Part shown: one piece after another, positions 7,912-15,266 of the stretch
How the letters are laid out: each line of letters opens with the position of its first letter
Position numbering within the stretch: the stretch's first letter is position 1
From: Bacteriovorax sp. BSW11_IV
GTDB lineage: Bacteria > Bdellovibrionota > Bacteriovoracia > Bacteriovoracales > Bacteriovoracaceae
Length of the DNA stretch: 33,608 nucleotides
Assembly (NCBI RefSeq): GCF_000447755.1
Contig: NZ_AUNE01000054.1
Coordinates: 1-33,608 of the forward strand
Reading direction: 5' to 3'
Program-made: the position numbers and the translations under genes
The notes under the pieces: generated by a model
The model's input: only the letters and a program-made list of their open reading frames with translations
Told to the model about the DNA's origin: nothing
Database searches by the model: none

Positions 7912-8859
7912 TTAACGAATATCAGTTCTAAATTTAGGATGATTGAAATGGAGTCTGTGGTCACAGTTTTCACTGGCCATATCTTTTGTAAATTTAATTT
8001 GACCAATTTTTTTAAAGTTCTGTGGCTGATCCCAGGCCTTTTCTAAATCACCAGCAACTTCGATATTGAATGTCATTACGCCGTTTTCTTCGATATTTTT
8101 TGTAAATTCATCTCTAAAGTCTAAGGCCCATAATTTTTTTGATTCTGGTGCAGCTCTTAGTCTCATCCACATTGGAGTTCTTACAGTTGATTCACTCTTC
8201 TCTCCAAGAGAAGATATTTGCCACAATTGTCTGATATTTGGATTTTCATCGGCCTTATTGAAAACTTTAGCAACAAAGGCGGCCATTCTGATGAGAAACA
8301 CTGAGCTTAAGCTAAGTGATACTTCTGGTTCATTTGTAAGTGCCGTTTTTGAAAATTGATTAACTTTTGTTCCACCCAAGTCGTCGATAGTAAAAAAGTT
8401 TGCAGTTCTCAGATTTTCAGCGTGATAAAAATCTCTTGTTGGATAAAGTTTTCCAGCTAGACCTAAACTTCTTTTTTCTCCTGCTTCTGTATGAGTAAGA
8501 GCACTTGAAGCACGACCAATAATGATTGCATTTGCACCCTTTTTAAAATAACCAGAGTAGAGAGTCTCTTCTGTAATTTCCCATGTACCAAGTAGGCATA
8601 CACCACTGGCGTGTACTAATTTTTCAAAATAGGGAAGGATATCACTCTTATCGCTAATTGTTCTTGAAGCTGATTGGGCCAATTTGTTTTTACCCCATCT
8701 CGTAAGGCGCTTCATATTGATCTGTTCTTTTGGAAGATTTTGATATGGATTTTCTTCAATCAATGTCCAAACATCTTCTACTCTAGAGCCTTCATATTCG
8801 GTCTTTATTGCAGCGTGAGTCGTACTTATTAAAATAAGAATAGAAAGAATAAGTTTCAT
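7912..8859 (-). CDS. Secreted catalase-fold-like protein (possible heme protein)
   Basis: I place the start at the ATG at 8859, with GGGACA upstream, giving 315 residues with a signal peptide (about 1-16). An in-frame ATG at 8892 would bury the signal. A segment near residues 80-165 resembles the catalase distal heme region: H83 in LVHASG, then G..EIT, SGYF, a GRAS segment, GLAGKLYPT, and NFFTIDD, in catalase-like order. The usual proximal-heme RxxxYxDT motif is not visible and the protein is shorter than true catalases (about 480 residues). It is best regarded as a catalase-related peroxidase or a diverged heme-binding relative in the periplasm. It lies behind the FMN-binding-like gene on the same strand with a promoter-like sequence between. 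Confidence 0.6.
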   Translation of the reverse strand: MKLILSILILISTTHAAIKTEYEGSRVEDVWTLIEENPYQNLPKEQINMKRLTRWGKNKLAQSASRTISDKSDILPYFEKLVHASGVCLLGTWEITEETLYSGYFKKGANAIIIGRASSALTHTEAGEKRSLGLAGKLYPTRDFYHAENLRTANFFTIDDLGGTKVNQFSKTALTNEPEVSLSLSSVFLIRMAAFVAKVFNKADENPNIRQLWQISSLGEKSESTVRTPMWMRLRAAPESKKLWALDFRDEFTKNIEENGVMTFNIEVAGDLEKAWDQPQNFKKIGQIKFTKDMASENCDHRLHFNHPKFRTDIR

Positions 8860-8888
8860 TGATTGTCCCATGTTTATGAATGGAGCAA

Positions 8889-8917
8889 ACATAGTCCTAT
8901 ACTTGCTTGGTAGTCAA
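8889..8917 (-). promoter_or_regulatory. Candidate promoter for the catalase-like gene
   Basis: On the minus strand TTGACT (8917-8912) is followed after 17 bases by CTATGT (8894-8889), 30 bases before the chosen ATG at 8859. The -35 is good and the -10 is poor. It supports the start at 8859, because the alternative start at 8892 would overlap it. Confidence 0.4.
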
Positions 8918-8922
8918 TGAAT

Positions 8923-9480
8923 CTATTTTTTTTGTTGTAACTTTTTTATTTCGGCCATGGTTTGTTGATTGTAAGTGTTTACTCTCAGTGAACTATAGGC
9001 CGCTTCTTTTACGACTACTTGGTCATATTCTTTGAGCGTTGCTCCTGTTATCCCATCAACCATCTCTGTTGGGTAACCAACCTTTTTAAATTCTTTCGGA
9101 TTCATTAATAGGATAAGTTCTAGCTTTTGATAATCTTCGTTAGTGAAGGGGGCATGATTTTTTTTCGTTAGGCCATCGCGGCTGAGGAGTTTTTTGAACT
9201 GTACATTCTTGTCATAGAAAAGGGTGAAGATAACGGGTAGACAAGCACTATTACAACCTGTTGTTGTATTTACTTCACGGATGTAGCCTAGCAGATTATT
9301 TTTAGCGTCAAAGGCCTCGAGAATCTCAGTATTAGTAGGCTCATCGCTTATTGGATCAGCAACTTTGTGTGACTTTGTTGAATTTAGATTTGGAAACACT
9401 TTTTTATAAAAATCAATTTTTGCATCCGCCCAAGTGCTTACTGAAAAAAAGAGGGTTATAACTAAGAGTTTATTCATCAT
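8923..9480 (-). CDS. Exported FMN-binding-domain-like protein
   Basis: The 185-residue protein has a signal peptide (about residues 3-19). Near the C-terminus, residues 142-148 read DGITGAT, which fits the Dxx(S/T)GAT signature at which ApbE attaches FMN to a threonine (here T148) in NqrC/RnfG and other FMN-bind proteins. The fold before it (GYIREVN..., then a beta segment with FTLFYD) is compatible with that family. C76 and C80 form a Cx3C pair that is unusual for FMN-bind domains. The gene may start at either of two adjacent ATG codons. It could be a periplasmic electron carrier, but the call rests mainly on the short motif. It follows the aldolase gene beyond a terminator. Confidence 0.6.
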   Translation of the reverse strand: MMNKLLVITLFFSVSTWADAKIDFYKKVFPNLNSTKSHKVADPISDEPTNTEILEAFDAKNNLLGYIREVNTTTGCNSACLPVIFTLFYDKNVQFKKLLSRDGLTKKNHAPFTNEDYQKLELILLMNPKEFKKVGYPTEMVDGITGATLKEYDQVVVKEAAYSSLRVNTYNQQTMAEIKKLQQKK

Positions 9481-9493
9481 GTAATTCCAGAAT

Positions 9494-9517
9494 AAAAAAG
9501 GCCACTTACGTGGCCTT
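9494..9517 (-). terminator. Intrinsic terminator of the aldolase gene
   Basis: Minus-strand hairpin AAGGCCAC-GTAA-GTGGCCTT, perfect over 8 base pairs, followed on that strand by a T-run ending at 9494. It starts five bases beyond the fba stop codon and separates the aldolase from the next gene. Confidence 0.85.
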
Positions 9518-9521
9518 CGTA

Positions 9522-10547
9522 TTAAAGTAAAATAGATTTACCAGTCGATTTTAGATCGTCACAGGCCACTTTAATTCTATCGCACATTGAATTTTCTGCA
9601 ACCTTCATCCATGCTCTTGGATCGTAGAATTTTTTATTTCCTACTTCGCCTTCAACTTTTAGAACTTGATCGTAGTTTTTAAGCATATAATCAACAACTG
9701 CTCTCGTATAAGCATATTGAGTATCTGTATCGATATTCATTTTAATAACACCGTAACCAAGAGTTTCGTGAATTTCAGAAAGCTCTGAGCCTGAACCACC
9801 GTGGAAAACTAACCAATGTCTAGCTTCATCACCGAATTCTTTTACAACAGCGTCTTGTCCTTGCTTTAAAATCTCTGGACGAAGCTTAACGTTACCTGGC
9901 TTGTAAACGCCGTGAACGTTTCCAAAAGTGGCCGCGTACATAAACTTACCAATTGGACGAAGAGCTTTTGCAATAGCAACCATCTCTTCTGGAGAAGTAT
10001 AAAGTTTATCAGCTGGTGTGCCTTCATTATTAACTCCATCTTCTTCGCCACCAACAACACCTGTTTCGATTTCAAGAATGATTTCGTTTTTTGCACAACG
10101 AGTAAGAAGCTCTTTAGATACTCTGATATTTTCTTCAAGTGGAAGTTCAGATCCATCAAACATATGTGAGTTGAAAAGATTTGGAAGCCCCTTAGCTCTT
10201 CTTTTTTCTGTTTCTTCAATTAGGGGAACCATGAATTTTTCAACTTTATCAGGGTGACAGTGGTCAGTGTGAAGAGCGATACACACATTGTATTTCTTTG
10301 CCATTGTGTGAACGTGCTCAGCAATTGAAATGGCCCCAAGTGCCATATCCTTAATATTTGAACCTGAAGCGAATTCTCCACCACCAGTAGAGACTTGGAT
10401 AATTCCATCTGACTTCATTTCAGCAAAGGCCTTAAGGGCAGCATTGGCCGTAGAAGTTGAAGTAACGTTGATAGCAGGATAGGCGTATCCTTCTTTGTTC
10501 GCTTTTTCTAGCATTTGACAGTACTGCTCATAAGTAGCTACAGGCAT
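9522..10547 (-). CDS. fbaA: Class II fructose-bisphosphate aldolase
   Basis: This 341-residue enzyme interconverts fructose 1,6-bisphosphate with dihydroxyacetone phosphate and glyceraldehyde 3-phosphate in glycolysis and gluconeogenesis, using zinc. The class IIA pattern is clear: catalytic and metal residues in LHTDHCHP (D95, H96), an acidic ETGVVGGEEDG stretch from about 161, and histidines H212 in NVHGVYKPG and H249 in FHGGSGS at the zinc and phosphate sites. Length matches class IIA enzymes (about 340-360). AAGGAGA precedes the ATG. A good promoter lies upstream and a perfect terminator downstream, so it is likely transcribed alone. It is divergent from the carbonic anhydrase. Confidence 0.96.
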   Translation of the reverse strand: MPVATYEQYCQMLEKANKEGYAYPAINVTSTSTANAALKAFAEMKSDGIIQVSTGGGEFASGSNIKDMALGAISIAEHVHTMAKKYNVCIALHTDHCHPDKVEKFMVPLIEETEKRRAKGLPNLFNSHMFDGSELPLEENIRVSKELLTRCAKNEIILEIETGVVGGEEDGVNNEGTPADKLYTSPEEMVAIAKALRPIGKFMYAATFGNVHGVYKPGNVKLRPEILKQGQDAVVKEFGDEARHWLVFHGGSGSELSEIHETLGYGVIKMNIDTDTQYAYTRAVVDYMLKNYDQVLKVEGEVGNKKFYDPRAWMKVAENSMCDRIKVACDDLKSTGKSILL

Positions 10548-10578
10548 GGAAATCTCCTTAAAAGTTTCAATTGCGACT

Positions 10579-10607
10579 ATTAAACAATACTTTGACTAAA
10601 GTGACAA
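10579..10607 (-). promoter_or_regulatory. Candidate sigma70-type promoter for fbaA
   Basis: On the minus strand TTGTCA (10607-10602), a 17-base spacer, then TTTAAT (10584-10579), ending about 31 bases before the fbaA ATG. Each hexamer differs from consensus at one or two positions. Confidence 0.55.
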
Positions 10608-10705
10608 AGGTGCGCAGTGCAGAAAATGTCGGATTTTCGCTCAATAAAAACTTGTCCATGGAAGCAAACTGGGCAATATTATGCTCTAAATAAAAGGGGA
10701 TAACT

Positions 10706-11347
10706 ATGGATAAGCTTTTTAAAGGCATCATGCAGTTTAGGAAAGAGGATTATCAAAAACACAAAGATCTTTTTGAGAAACTTGGCAGGGCGCAACACCC
10801 GCATACACTTTTTATTGGTTGTTCAGACTCACGCGTCTCGCCATCACTTATTACCAATACTGACCCAGGTGAACTTTTTATCGTAAGAAACGTGGCCAAT
10901 ATTGTGCCACCATATAGAAAGACAGAAGAATACGTTTCAACGACAGCGGCCATTGAATACGCTGTAAAAGTTCTAAAAGTTGAAAATATTGTTGTTTGTG
11001 GTCACTCAAATTGTGGAGGTTGTGCGGCCCTTCATATGACTGCTGAACAACTTGTGGACATTCCACACGTTCGCCGCTGGTTAGAAGTTTCAAAAGAAGT
11101 TAAAGGTCGTGTCGATAGACTTTTGACAAATCCAGATGACCTTCACGAAAGAGAATGGCTGACTGAACAAGTGAATATTCTTGTTCAAATGAGAAACCTT
11201 CTGACTTTTCCTTATATCAAAGAAAGATATGAAGAGGGCACTCTGAAAATCTTTGGTTGGCACTATATTATTGAGACAGGTGAAGTTTATAACTTTAGCG
11301 ATGAAAAAGGTGAGTTTGAGCCTATCGCCGCTGCAAAGGTAAAATAA
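10706..11347 (+). CDS. can: Beta-class carbonic anhydrase
   Basis: The 213-residue enzyme interconverts CO2 and bicarbonate, supplying bicarbonate to carboxylases. The zinc ligands of beta carbonic anhydrases are all visible: C39, D41 and R43 in CSDSRVSP (Cys ligand plus the Asp-Arg dyad), then H100 and C103 in GHSNCGGC. Length fits the can/cynT family (about 200-220). There is no signal peptide. AAGGGG stands in front of the ATG. Its stop codon directly abuts the TTG start of the next gene, so the two are probably cotranscribed and translationally coupled. Confidence 0.95.
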   Translation: MDKLFKGIMQFRKEDYQKHKDLFEKLGRAQHPHTLFIGCSDSRVSPSLITNTDPGELFIVRNVANIVPPYRKTEEYVSTTAAIEYAVKVLKVENIVVCGHSNCGGCAALHMTAEQLVDIPHVRRWLEVSKEVKGRVDRLLTNPDDLHEREWLTEQVNILVQMRNLLTFPYIKERYEEGTLKIFGWHYIIETGEVYNFSDEKGEFEPIAAAKVK

Positions 11348-12208
11348 TTGCAAGACTTCGATCTTGAAAGTGCTATTTCAAAATGGGAGAGTGGAAAAAT
11401 TAGTGATGCACTAATGGCCACTCTCTACGCATTTACTTTGTCATCTATCAAATTTCAGGGTGATTTCCTTCAAAGGAAAAGTTCAAAATCTAAAATCATT
11501 GATATCAATTCATATGATTATTCAGAGTCTTTTTTTATCGATGTTTTAGAAAATTATAAATTGAAAAAAACCAAGCCTTATGTTGATGAAGTTCTTCTTC
11601 AGTGGCTTAAAGGTAAGTGGCAAGCAAAGTTAATTACCTATATCCCAACTCCAAAAGAAGTCTTGTATTGGCAAACATTGGGCCTAAGACCTGTGACTAT
11701 GCTTATTTCAAGCAAACGTTTTTTTAAGCCAGTTCTTCACAAAGAAGACACTCTAACTTTTCTTACTCATGACCTCGAACACGCCTATAAAATGAATCAT
11801 GATGAAGAGCAAAAGAAGATGCAGGTGAATTTCTTTAAAAGAATTCACTCATTAGTTGAGTGGAGTGGCTTTAACGATCTCATGGGAGATTATCTTGAAG
11901 AAGAACAATTTAAAAAAGACTTTGATTATCTTTTAAGTGATATGAACACTCATCCATTTCATTCCCTCAAGTTTTTCAAAGGATTTTTGCTTTCATATTT
12001 TTTAAGACGTTCTCAGTCTTCTACTTTAAATTCTTTGGACGAGAGCGAATATGAAGAACTCTCTCATCAAATAGGACAGAGGCTATTCTTTTCAAATGAA
12101 GAAAAAGAGGCCTTTAATCTCTTGAATTCTCACAATTTTGATAATCAAAAAATGCCACTACTTCTTACTAAGAGTTTTCAAAGTAGTGTCACAATGTCTC
12201 TAGAATAG
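11348..12208 (+). CDS. Unknown protein coupled to carbonic anhydrase (TTG start)
   Basis: The 286-residue frame starts with TTG at 11348, immediately after the carbonic anhydrase TAA, with AAAGGT about 8 bases upstream inside the previous gene. The first ATG in frame is about 22 codons in, so that start remains possible. I do not recognise the family. The protein is helical, lacks a signal peptide, and contains a histidine cluster H141-D-x-x-H145 followed by H151-D. This recalls the HDxxH metal motif of Coq4-like proteins, but the downstream glutamate of that motif is not at the expected spacing, so I do not assign it. A metal-binding or helical scaffold role is only a guess. Confidence 0.72.
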   Translation: MQDFDLESAISKWESGKISDALMATLYAFTLSSIKFQGDFLQRKSSKSKIIDINSYDYSESFFIDVLENYKLKKTKPYVDEVLLQWLKGKWQAKLITYIPTPKEVLYWQTLGLRPVTMLISSKRFFKPVLHKEDTLTFLTHDLEHAYKMNHDEEQKKMQVNFFKRIHSLVEWSGFNDLMGDYLEEEQFKKDFDYLLSDMNTHPFHSLKFFKGFLLSYFLRRSQSSTLNSLDESEYEELSHQIGQRLFFSNEEKEAFNLLNSHNFDNQKMPLLLTKSFQSSVTMSLE

Positions 12209-12344
12209 CTCCTATTCAGCGTTTTACCAGTTAGAAAATGTCATTAAAAAAAGGGTTCCAAGAGGGAAGCTCTTTACTATTCTATTTAATGATCATGGGT
12301 TTATCCCAAAAACCGGGAACATCTATTGGAAGGAGTCCAAAGAC

Positions 12345-13493
12345 ATGATTAGAAATTTAGTGCCTCTGTTATTTTTAGTTCTCTTAGTCCTCTCTTCGTC
12401 TTGCGGAAAAAATGCGAATAATTTTTCTGACAAGTTTATGAGTTCACAGATCATTGTCGGTGAACTTGATTGGCAAGAAATCACTGTGCTTGCAAGTTCT
12501 TCACCTATTAGATTGAATGGTCATGCAGTTGCGACAATTGATCTTCCTGTTATGGGTTCTCGATGTACAGGTTTTATGGTCAGTGATGATATCCTTATGA
12601 CTAATCAACACTGTATTCCAAGTGCTAGCTATGCAAAAGGTGTGACGGCCCGTTTTAAACATGAAAAAGATGTCACTAAATTAGAGCAAAAAGTCTATGA
12701 TTGTTCTACTTTTATTGGTAACGATGAAACTCTAGATTACGCTCTTTTAAAATGTGCAGGCAATCCTGGGACAGTACATGGAAAGGTGAGACTTGCTACA
12801 GAAGAATTCTCTCTAAGTGATGCCCTTTATATTGTTCAACAAAACTGTGATTACTACACGGACAGATACTGTGATCCTACTAAGAAGTTTTCACGAGGTA
12901 TTGTAAAGGATATCGCTTCCGAATACACACATAACGCCGATACTCTTGGCGGCTCATCTGGGTCTCCTGTTTTTTCTGAAGATGATCACATGGTCTATGC
13001 TATTCACCATGCGGGTTACGGGAACGATGGCCGTGGTCGCGGATATGAAAACTATGCAGTTCCCATGCACAAAATTGTTCAAAATATTGAGGCGCGATTT
13101 CCTGATGTTGAATTAAATATTGGAGGGGTCACAGATTCGCCAGACACTCCTGAACCACCAACAGAGGAAGAAGAAAACACCTCTGCTTCTCAGGCAAAAG
13201 TTCTTGTGAGTGGAGTTGCTGTTGCCCAGGCGTTACTTGAGGCCAAGGAAGTTCGCTACTATAAAATGGCAGTGACACAATCAAAAGTTGTTAGTGTGCA
13301 ATTGAACTTCACTCATCGTCTTGGAGATCTTGACCTTTATGTTTCAGATTCTTCTGGTCGAGTTATCGCTAAGTCATTAGGTGTTACTAATACTGAAAAA
13401 GTAACAAAATACTTGGCCTCAGGTGTTTATACAATTTCTGTTGTTGGTTACAGAGATGCCCATACAGCATTTACTCTAAAGTCAAGCTTCTAA
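12345..13493 (+). CDS. Secreted trypsin-like serine protease with PPC domain
   Basis: The 382-residue product has an export signal ending in SSSC at residue 20, a lipobox-like site with Ser where Leu is usual at -3, so it may be a lipoprotein. The S1-type protease domain (about 35-255) shows the triad in order: H89 in TNQHC, D131 in TLDYALLKC, S205 in GGSSGSP. An acidic Pro/Glu linker (about 264-280) leads to a pre-peptidase C-terminal (PPC) domain from about 285 to 382 (GDLDLYVSD, YTISVVGY). Such proteins are exported endopeptidases; in a predator it could digest prey protein, but that is inference. AGGAG precedes the ATG and a terminator follows closely. Confidence 0.9.
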   Translation: MIRNLVPLLFLVLLVLSSSCGKNANNFSDKFMSSQIIVGELDWQEITVLASSSPIRLNGHAVATIDLPVMGSRCTGFMVSDDILMTNQHCIPSASYAKGVTARFKHEKDVTKLEQKVYDCSTFIGNDETLDYALLKCAGNPGTVHGKVRLATEEFSLSDALYIVQQNCDYYTDRYCDPTKKFSRGIVKDIASEYTHNADTLGGSSGSPVFSEDDHMVYAIHHAGYGNDGRGRGYENYAVPMHKIVQNIEARFPDVELNIGGVTDSPDTPEPPTEEEENTSASQAKVLVSGVAVAQALLEAKEVRYYKMAVTQSKVVSVQLNFTHRLGDLDLYVSDSSGRVIAKSLGVTNTEKVTKYLASGVYTISVVGYRDAHTAFTLKSSF

Positions 13494-13497
13494 TAGA

Positions 13498-13524
13498 AAA
13501 GCTCTCTTCAAAGGGAGCTTTTTT
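13498..13524 (+). terminator. Intrinsic terminator of the secreted protease gene
   Basis: Stem AAAGCTCTC (13498-13506) with GGGAGCTTT (13513-13521, one G-T pair), loop TTCAAA, then T's to 13524, starting a few bases after the protease stop codon. Confidence 0.88.
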
Positions 13525-13542
13525 GTCTCTTAATTATTTCTT

Positions 13543-13571
13543 TTGACTATTCATCTATACTTAAATATTTT
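13543..13571 (+). promoter_or_regulatory. Candidate promoter for the GltB-like gene
   Basis: TTGACT (13543-13548), 17-base spacer, TATTTT (13566-13571), 41 bases before the ATG at 13613 and just after the preceding terminator. Confidence 0.5.
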
Positions 13572-13612
13572 CCCGCCGAAAAGACTATATAACTTTATCA
13601 AAGAGGGAATTT

Positions 13613-15136
13613 ATGCGCCGTCAGTTTCTAACTGCTTCACTAATAATTTTTATGGTTCAATTTGGACTATTATTTGTGACTCAGAGTATGAACTGGCTGT
13701 TCTTCATTACAGTCCCTCTCTTTATCCTTGGTGTGTATGATATGTTCCAACATCATCACACTATTATTGCCAATTATCCTATTGGCGGAAGACTTCGTTA
13801 TGTGATGGAAGTACTGAGGCCGAAAATTTATCAATACTTCATTGAATCTGATACCGATGGGACGCCAATCAGTCGTATCTATCGCTCAGTTGTTTATCAA
13901 CGAGCGAAGGACACTCTTTCGACTACGCCATTTGGAACACAACTTGATGTTTACGAAACTGGATATGAGTGGATTAATCATTCAATGAATCCTCTAAATC
14001 CAGAAGAGGCCCACGACATTAATTTAAGAATTAATGTCGGAGGAGAAAATTGTAAGAAACCTTACTCGCTAAGTGTTTTCAATATTTCGGCCATGAGTTT
14101 TGGTGCACTATCCAGTAATGCGATTATGGCCCTAAACCGTGGTGCGAAGCTTGGTGGCTTTGCCCACAACACTGGTGAGGGAAGTATTAGTGAATACCAT
14201 CTTCGTTATGGTGGAGATATTATTTGGCAAATTGGGACGGGCTACTTTGGCTGTCGCGCTGATGATGGTGGTTTTGATGCCGATAAATTCAAAGAACGCG
14301 CACATCTAGAAAGTGTTAAGATGATCGAAATCAAGCTCTCACAAGGTGCAAAGCCTGGGCATGGTGGAATTTTACCGGCCTCAAAAAATACACAAGAAAT
14401 AGCGAAGGCCCGTGGGGTGAAGCCCCATACAGAAGTCGATTCTCCTCCAAGACACAGGGCCTTTAAAGGGCTAGATGGTCTTCTTGATTTTATTGTTAAG
14501 CTTCGTGAACTTTCAGGTGGAAAACCTGTCGGGATCAAATTGTGCGTCGGTATTCCTGAGGAATTTGAAGAGCTTTGTAAGCTTATGAACGAAAAAAATA
14601 TTGTTCCAGACTTTATCACTATTGATGGAGGAGAAGGGGGAACAGGGGCCGCGCCGATTGAATTTTCAAACTCAATCGGGATGAGTTTGCGCGATGGACT
14701 AATTATCGCGACAGATTTGTTGCGTGAATATGGTCTAAGAGACAAGGTTAAGATTTTGGCCTCTGGAAAAATTTTAACTGGGTTTGATATTATTCGTTGT
14801 ATCTCGTTAGGAGCTGATGCTTGCTATAGTGCTCGCGGTATGATGCTGGCCCTAGGTTGTATTCAGGCCTTGGAGTGTAACAAAAATACTTGTCCAACTG
14901 GAGTGGCCACCCAAGATAAAGGCCTAGTTCGTGGGCTAGTTGTCGAAGATAAGTATGTTCGTGTCGCAAACTACCACAGAAAAACTGTTGAGTCGGTGAC
15001 AGAGATTCTTGGTGCAGTTGGTCTTCACCATACAAAAGAGCTTAATCGCAACCATGTATGGCGTCGTGTGTCTCCAACAATTGCAAGGACTTATGAACAA
15101 CTTTTCCCAACAAAAGTTATGGGTTCTAAACTTTAA
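13613..15136 (+). CDS. Membrane-tethered FMN-binding glutamate synthase family protein
   Basis: The 507-residue protein matches the central FMN/Fe-S domain of glutamate synthase (GltB domain 2) carried alone. Two hydrophobic N-terminal segments (about 5-23 and 28-45) anchor it in the inner membrane. The TIM-barrel part is marked by MSFGALS, HNTGEGSIS, KPGHGG and the DGGEGGTGAAP loop (338-348). The 3Fe-4S signature Cx5Cx4C is at C416, C422 and C427 in the CIQALECNKNTC segment. It lacks the glutaminase domain, so ammonia-dependent synthesis or another FMN oxidoreductase role is possible; the natural reaction of these stand-alone proteins is not settled. GAGGG precedes the ATG. No gltD partner is present in the window. 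Confidence 0.92.
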   Translation: MRRQFLTASLIIFMVQFGLLFVTQSMNWLFFITVPLFILGVYDMFQHHHTIIANYPIGGRLRYVMEVLRPKIYQYFIESDTDGTPISRIYRSVVYQRAKDTLSTTPFGTQLDVYETGYEWINHSMNPLNPEEAHDINLRINVGGENCKKPYSLSVFNISAMSFGALSSNAIMALNRGAKLGGFAHNTGEGSISEYHLRYGGDIIWQIGTGYFGCRADDGGFDADKFKERAHLESVKMIEIKLSQGAKPGHGGILPASKNTQEIAKARGVKPHTEVDSPPRHRAFKGLDGLLDFIVKLRELSGGKPVGIKLCVGIPEEFEELCKLMNEKNIVPDFITIDGGEGGTGAAPIEFSNSIGMSLRDGLIIATDLLREYGLRDKVKILASGKILTGFDIIRCISLGADACYSARGMMLALGCIQALECNKNTCPTGVATQDKGLVRGLVVEDKYVRVANYHRKTVESVTEILGAVGLHHTKELNRNHVWRRVSPTIARTYEQLFPTKVMGSKL

Positions 15137-15172
15137 ATTTATAGCTAATTTTCGCCAAAGTATTTCGGTGCG

Positions 15173-15208
15173 AAAGGTCCTGTAAGTGTTTACGAGCGGG
15201 GCCTTCTA
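15173..15208 (+). other. Nested inverted repeats upstream of the E1 gene
   Basis: AAGGTCC and GGGCCTT pair as an outer arm with one G-T pair, and GTAA-GTGT-TTAC forms a small inner hairpin. No T-run directly follows, so it is not a clear terminator. It could be a weak terminator of the preceding gene or a structured 5' leader of the E1 gene. Confidence 0.3.
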
Positions 15209-15266
15209 TGGTTAATTAGGTTTTTTAAATTCAATTACTTATTGTTACTTTATAGAGGAAAGAATT

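Noticed and set aside
9866-10219. 117-codon minus-strand frame inside the aldolase gene
   Set aside because: Same strand but different frame from a well-supported enzyme; Lys/Leu-rich shadow.
11348-12208. Assignment as a Coq4-like protein from HDLEH
   Set aside because: The family motif needs a glutamate 11-12 residues later, which is not at that spacing, and the rest shows no similarity I can recognise.
12209-12344. Possible terminator (AAGAG-GGAAG-CTCTT) between the unknown gene and the secreted protease
   Set aside because: Only five base pairs and no T-run; I see nothing else clear in this 136-base gap beyond the ribosome site.
14242-14745. 167-codon minus-strand frame
   Set aside because: Antisense to the GltB-like gene; Ser/Pro-rich shadow of its codon usage with no domain signal.
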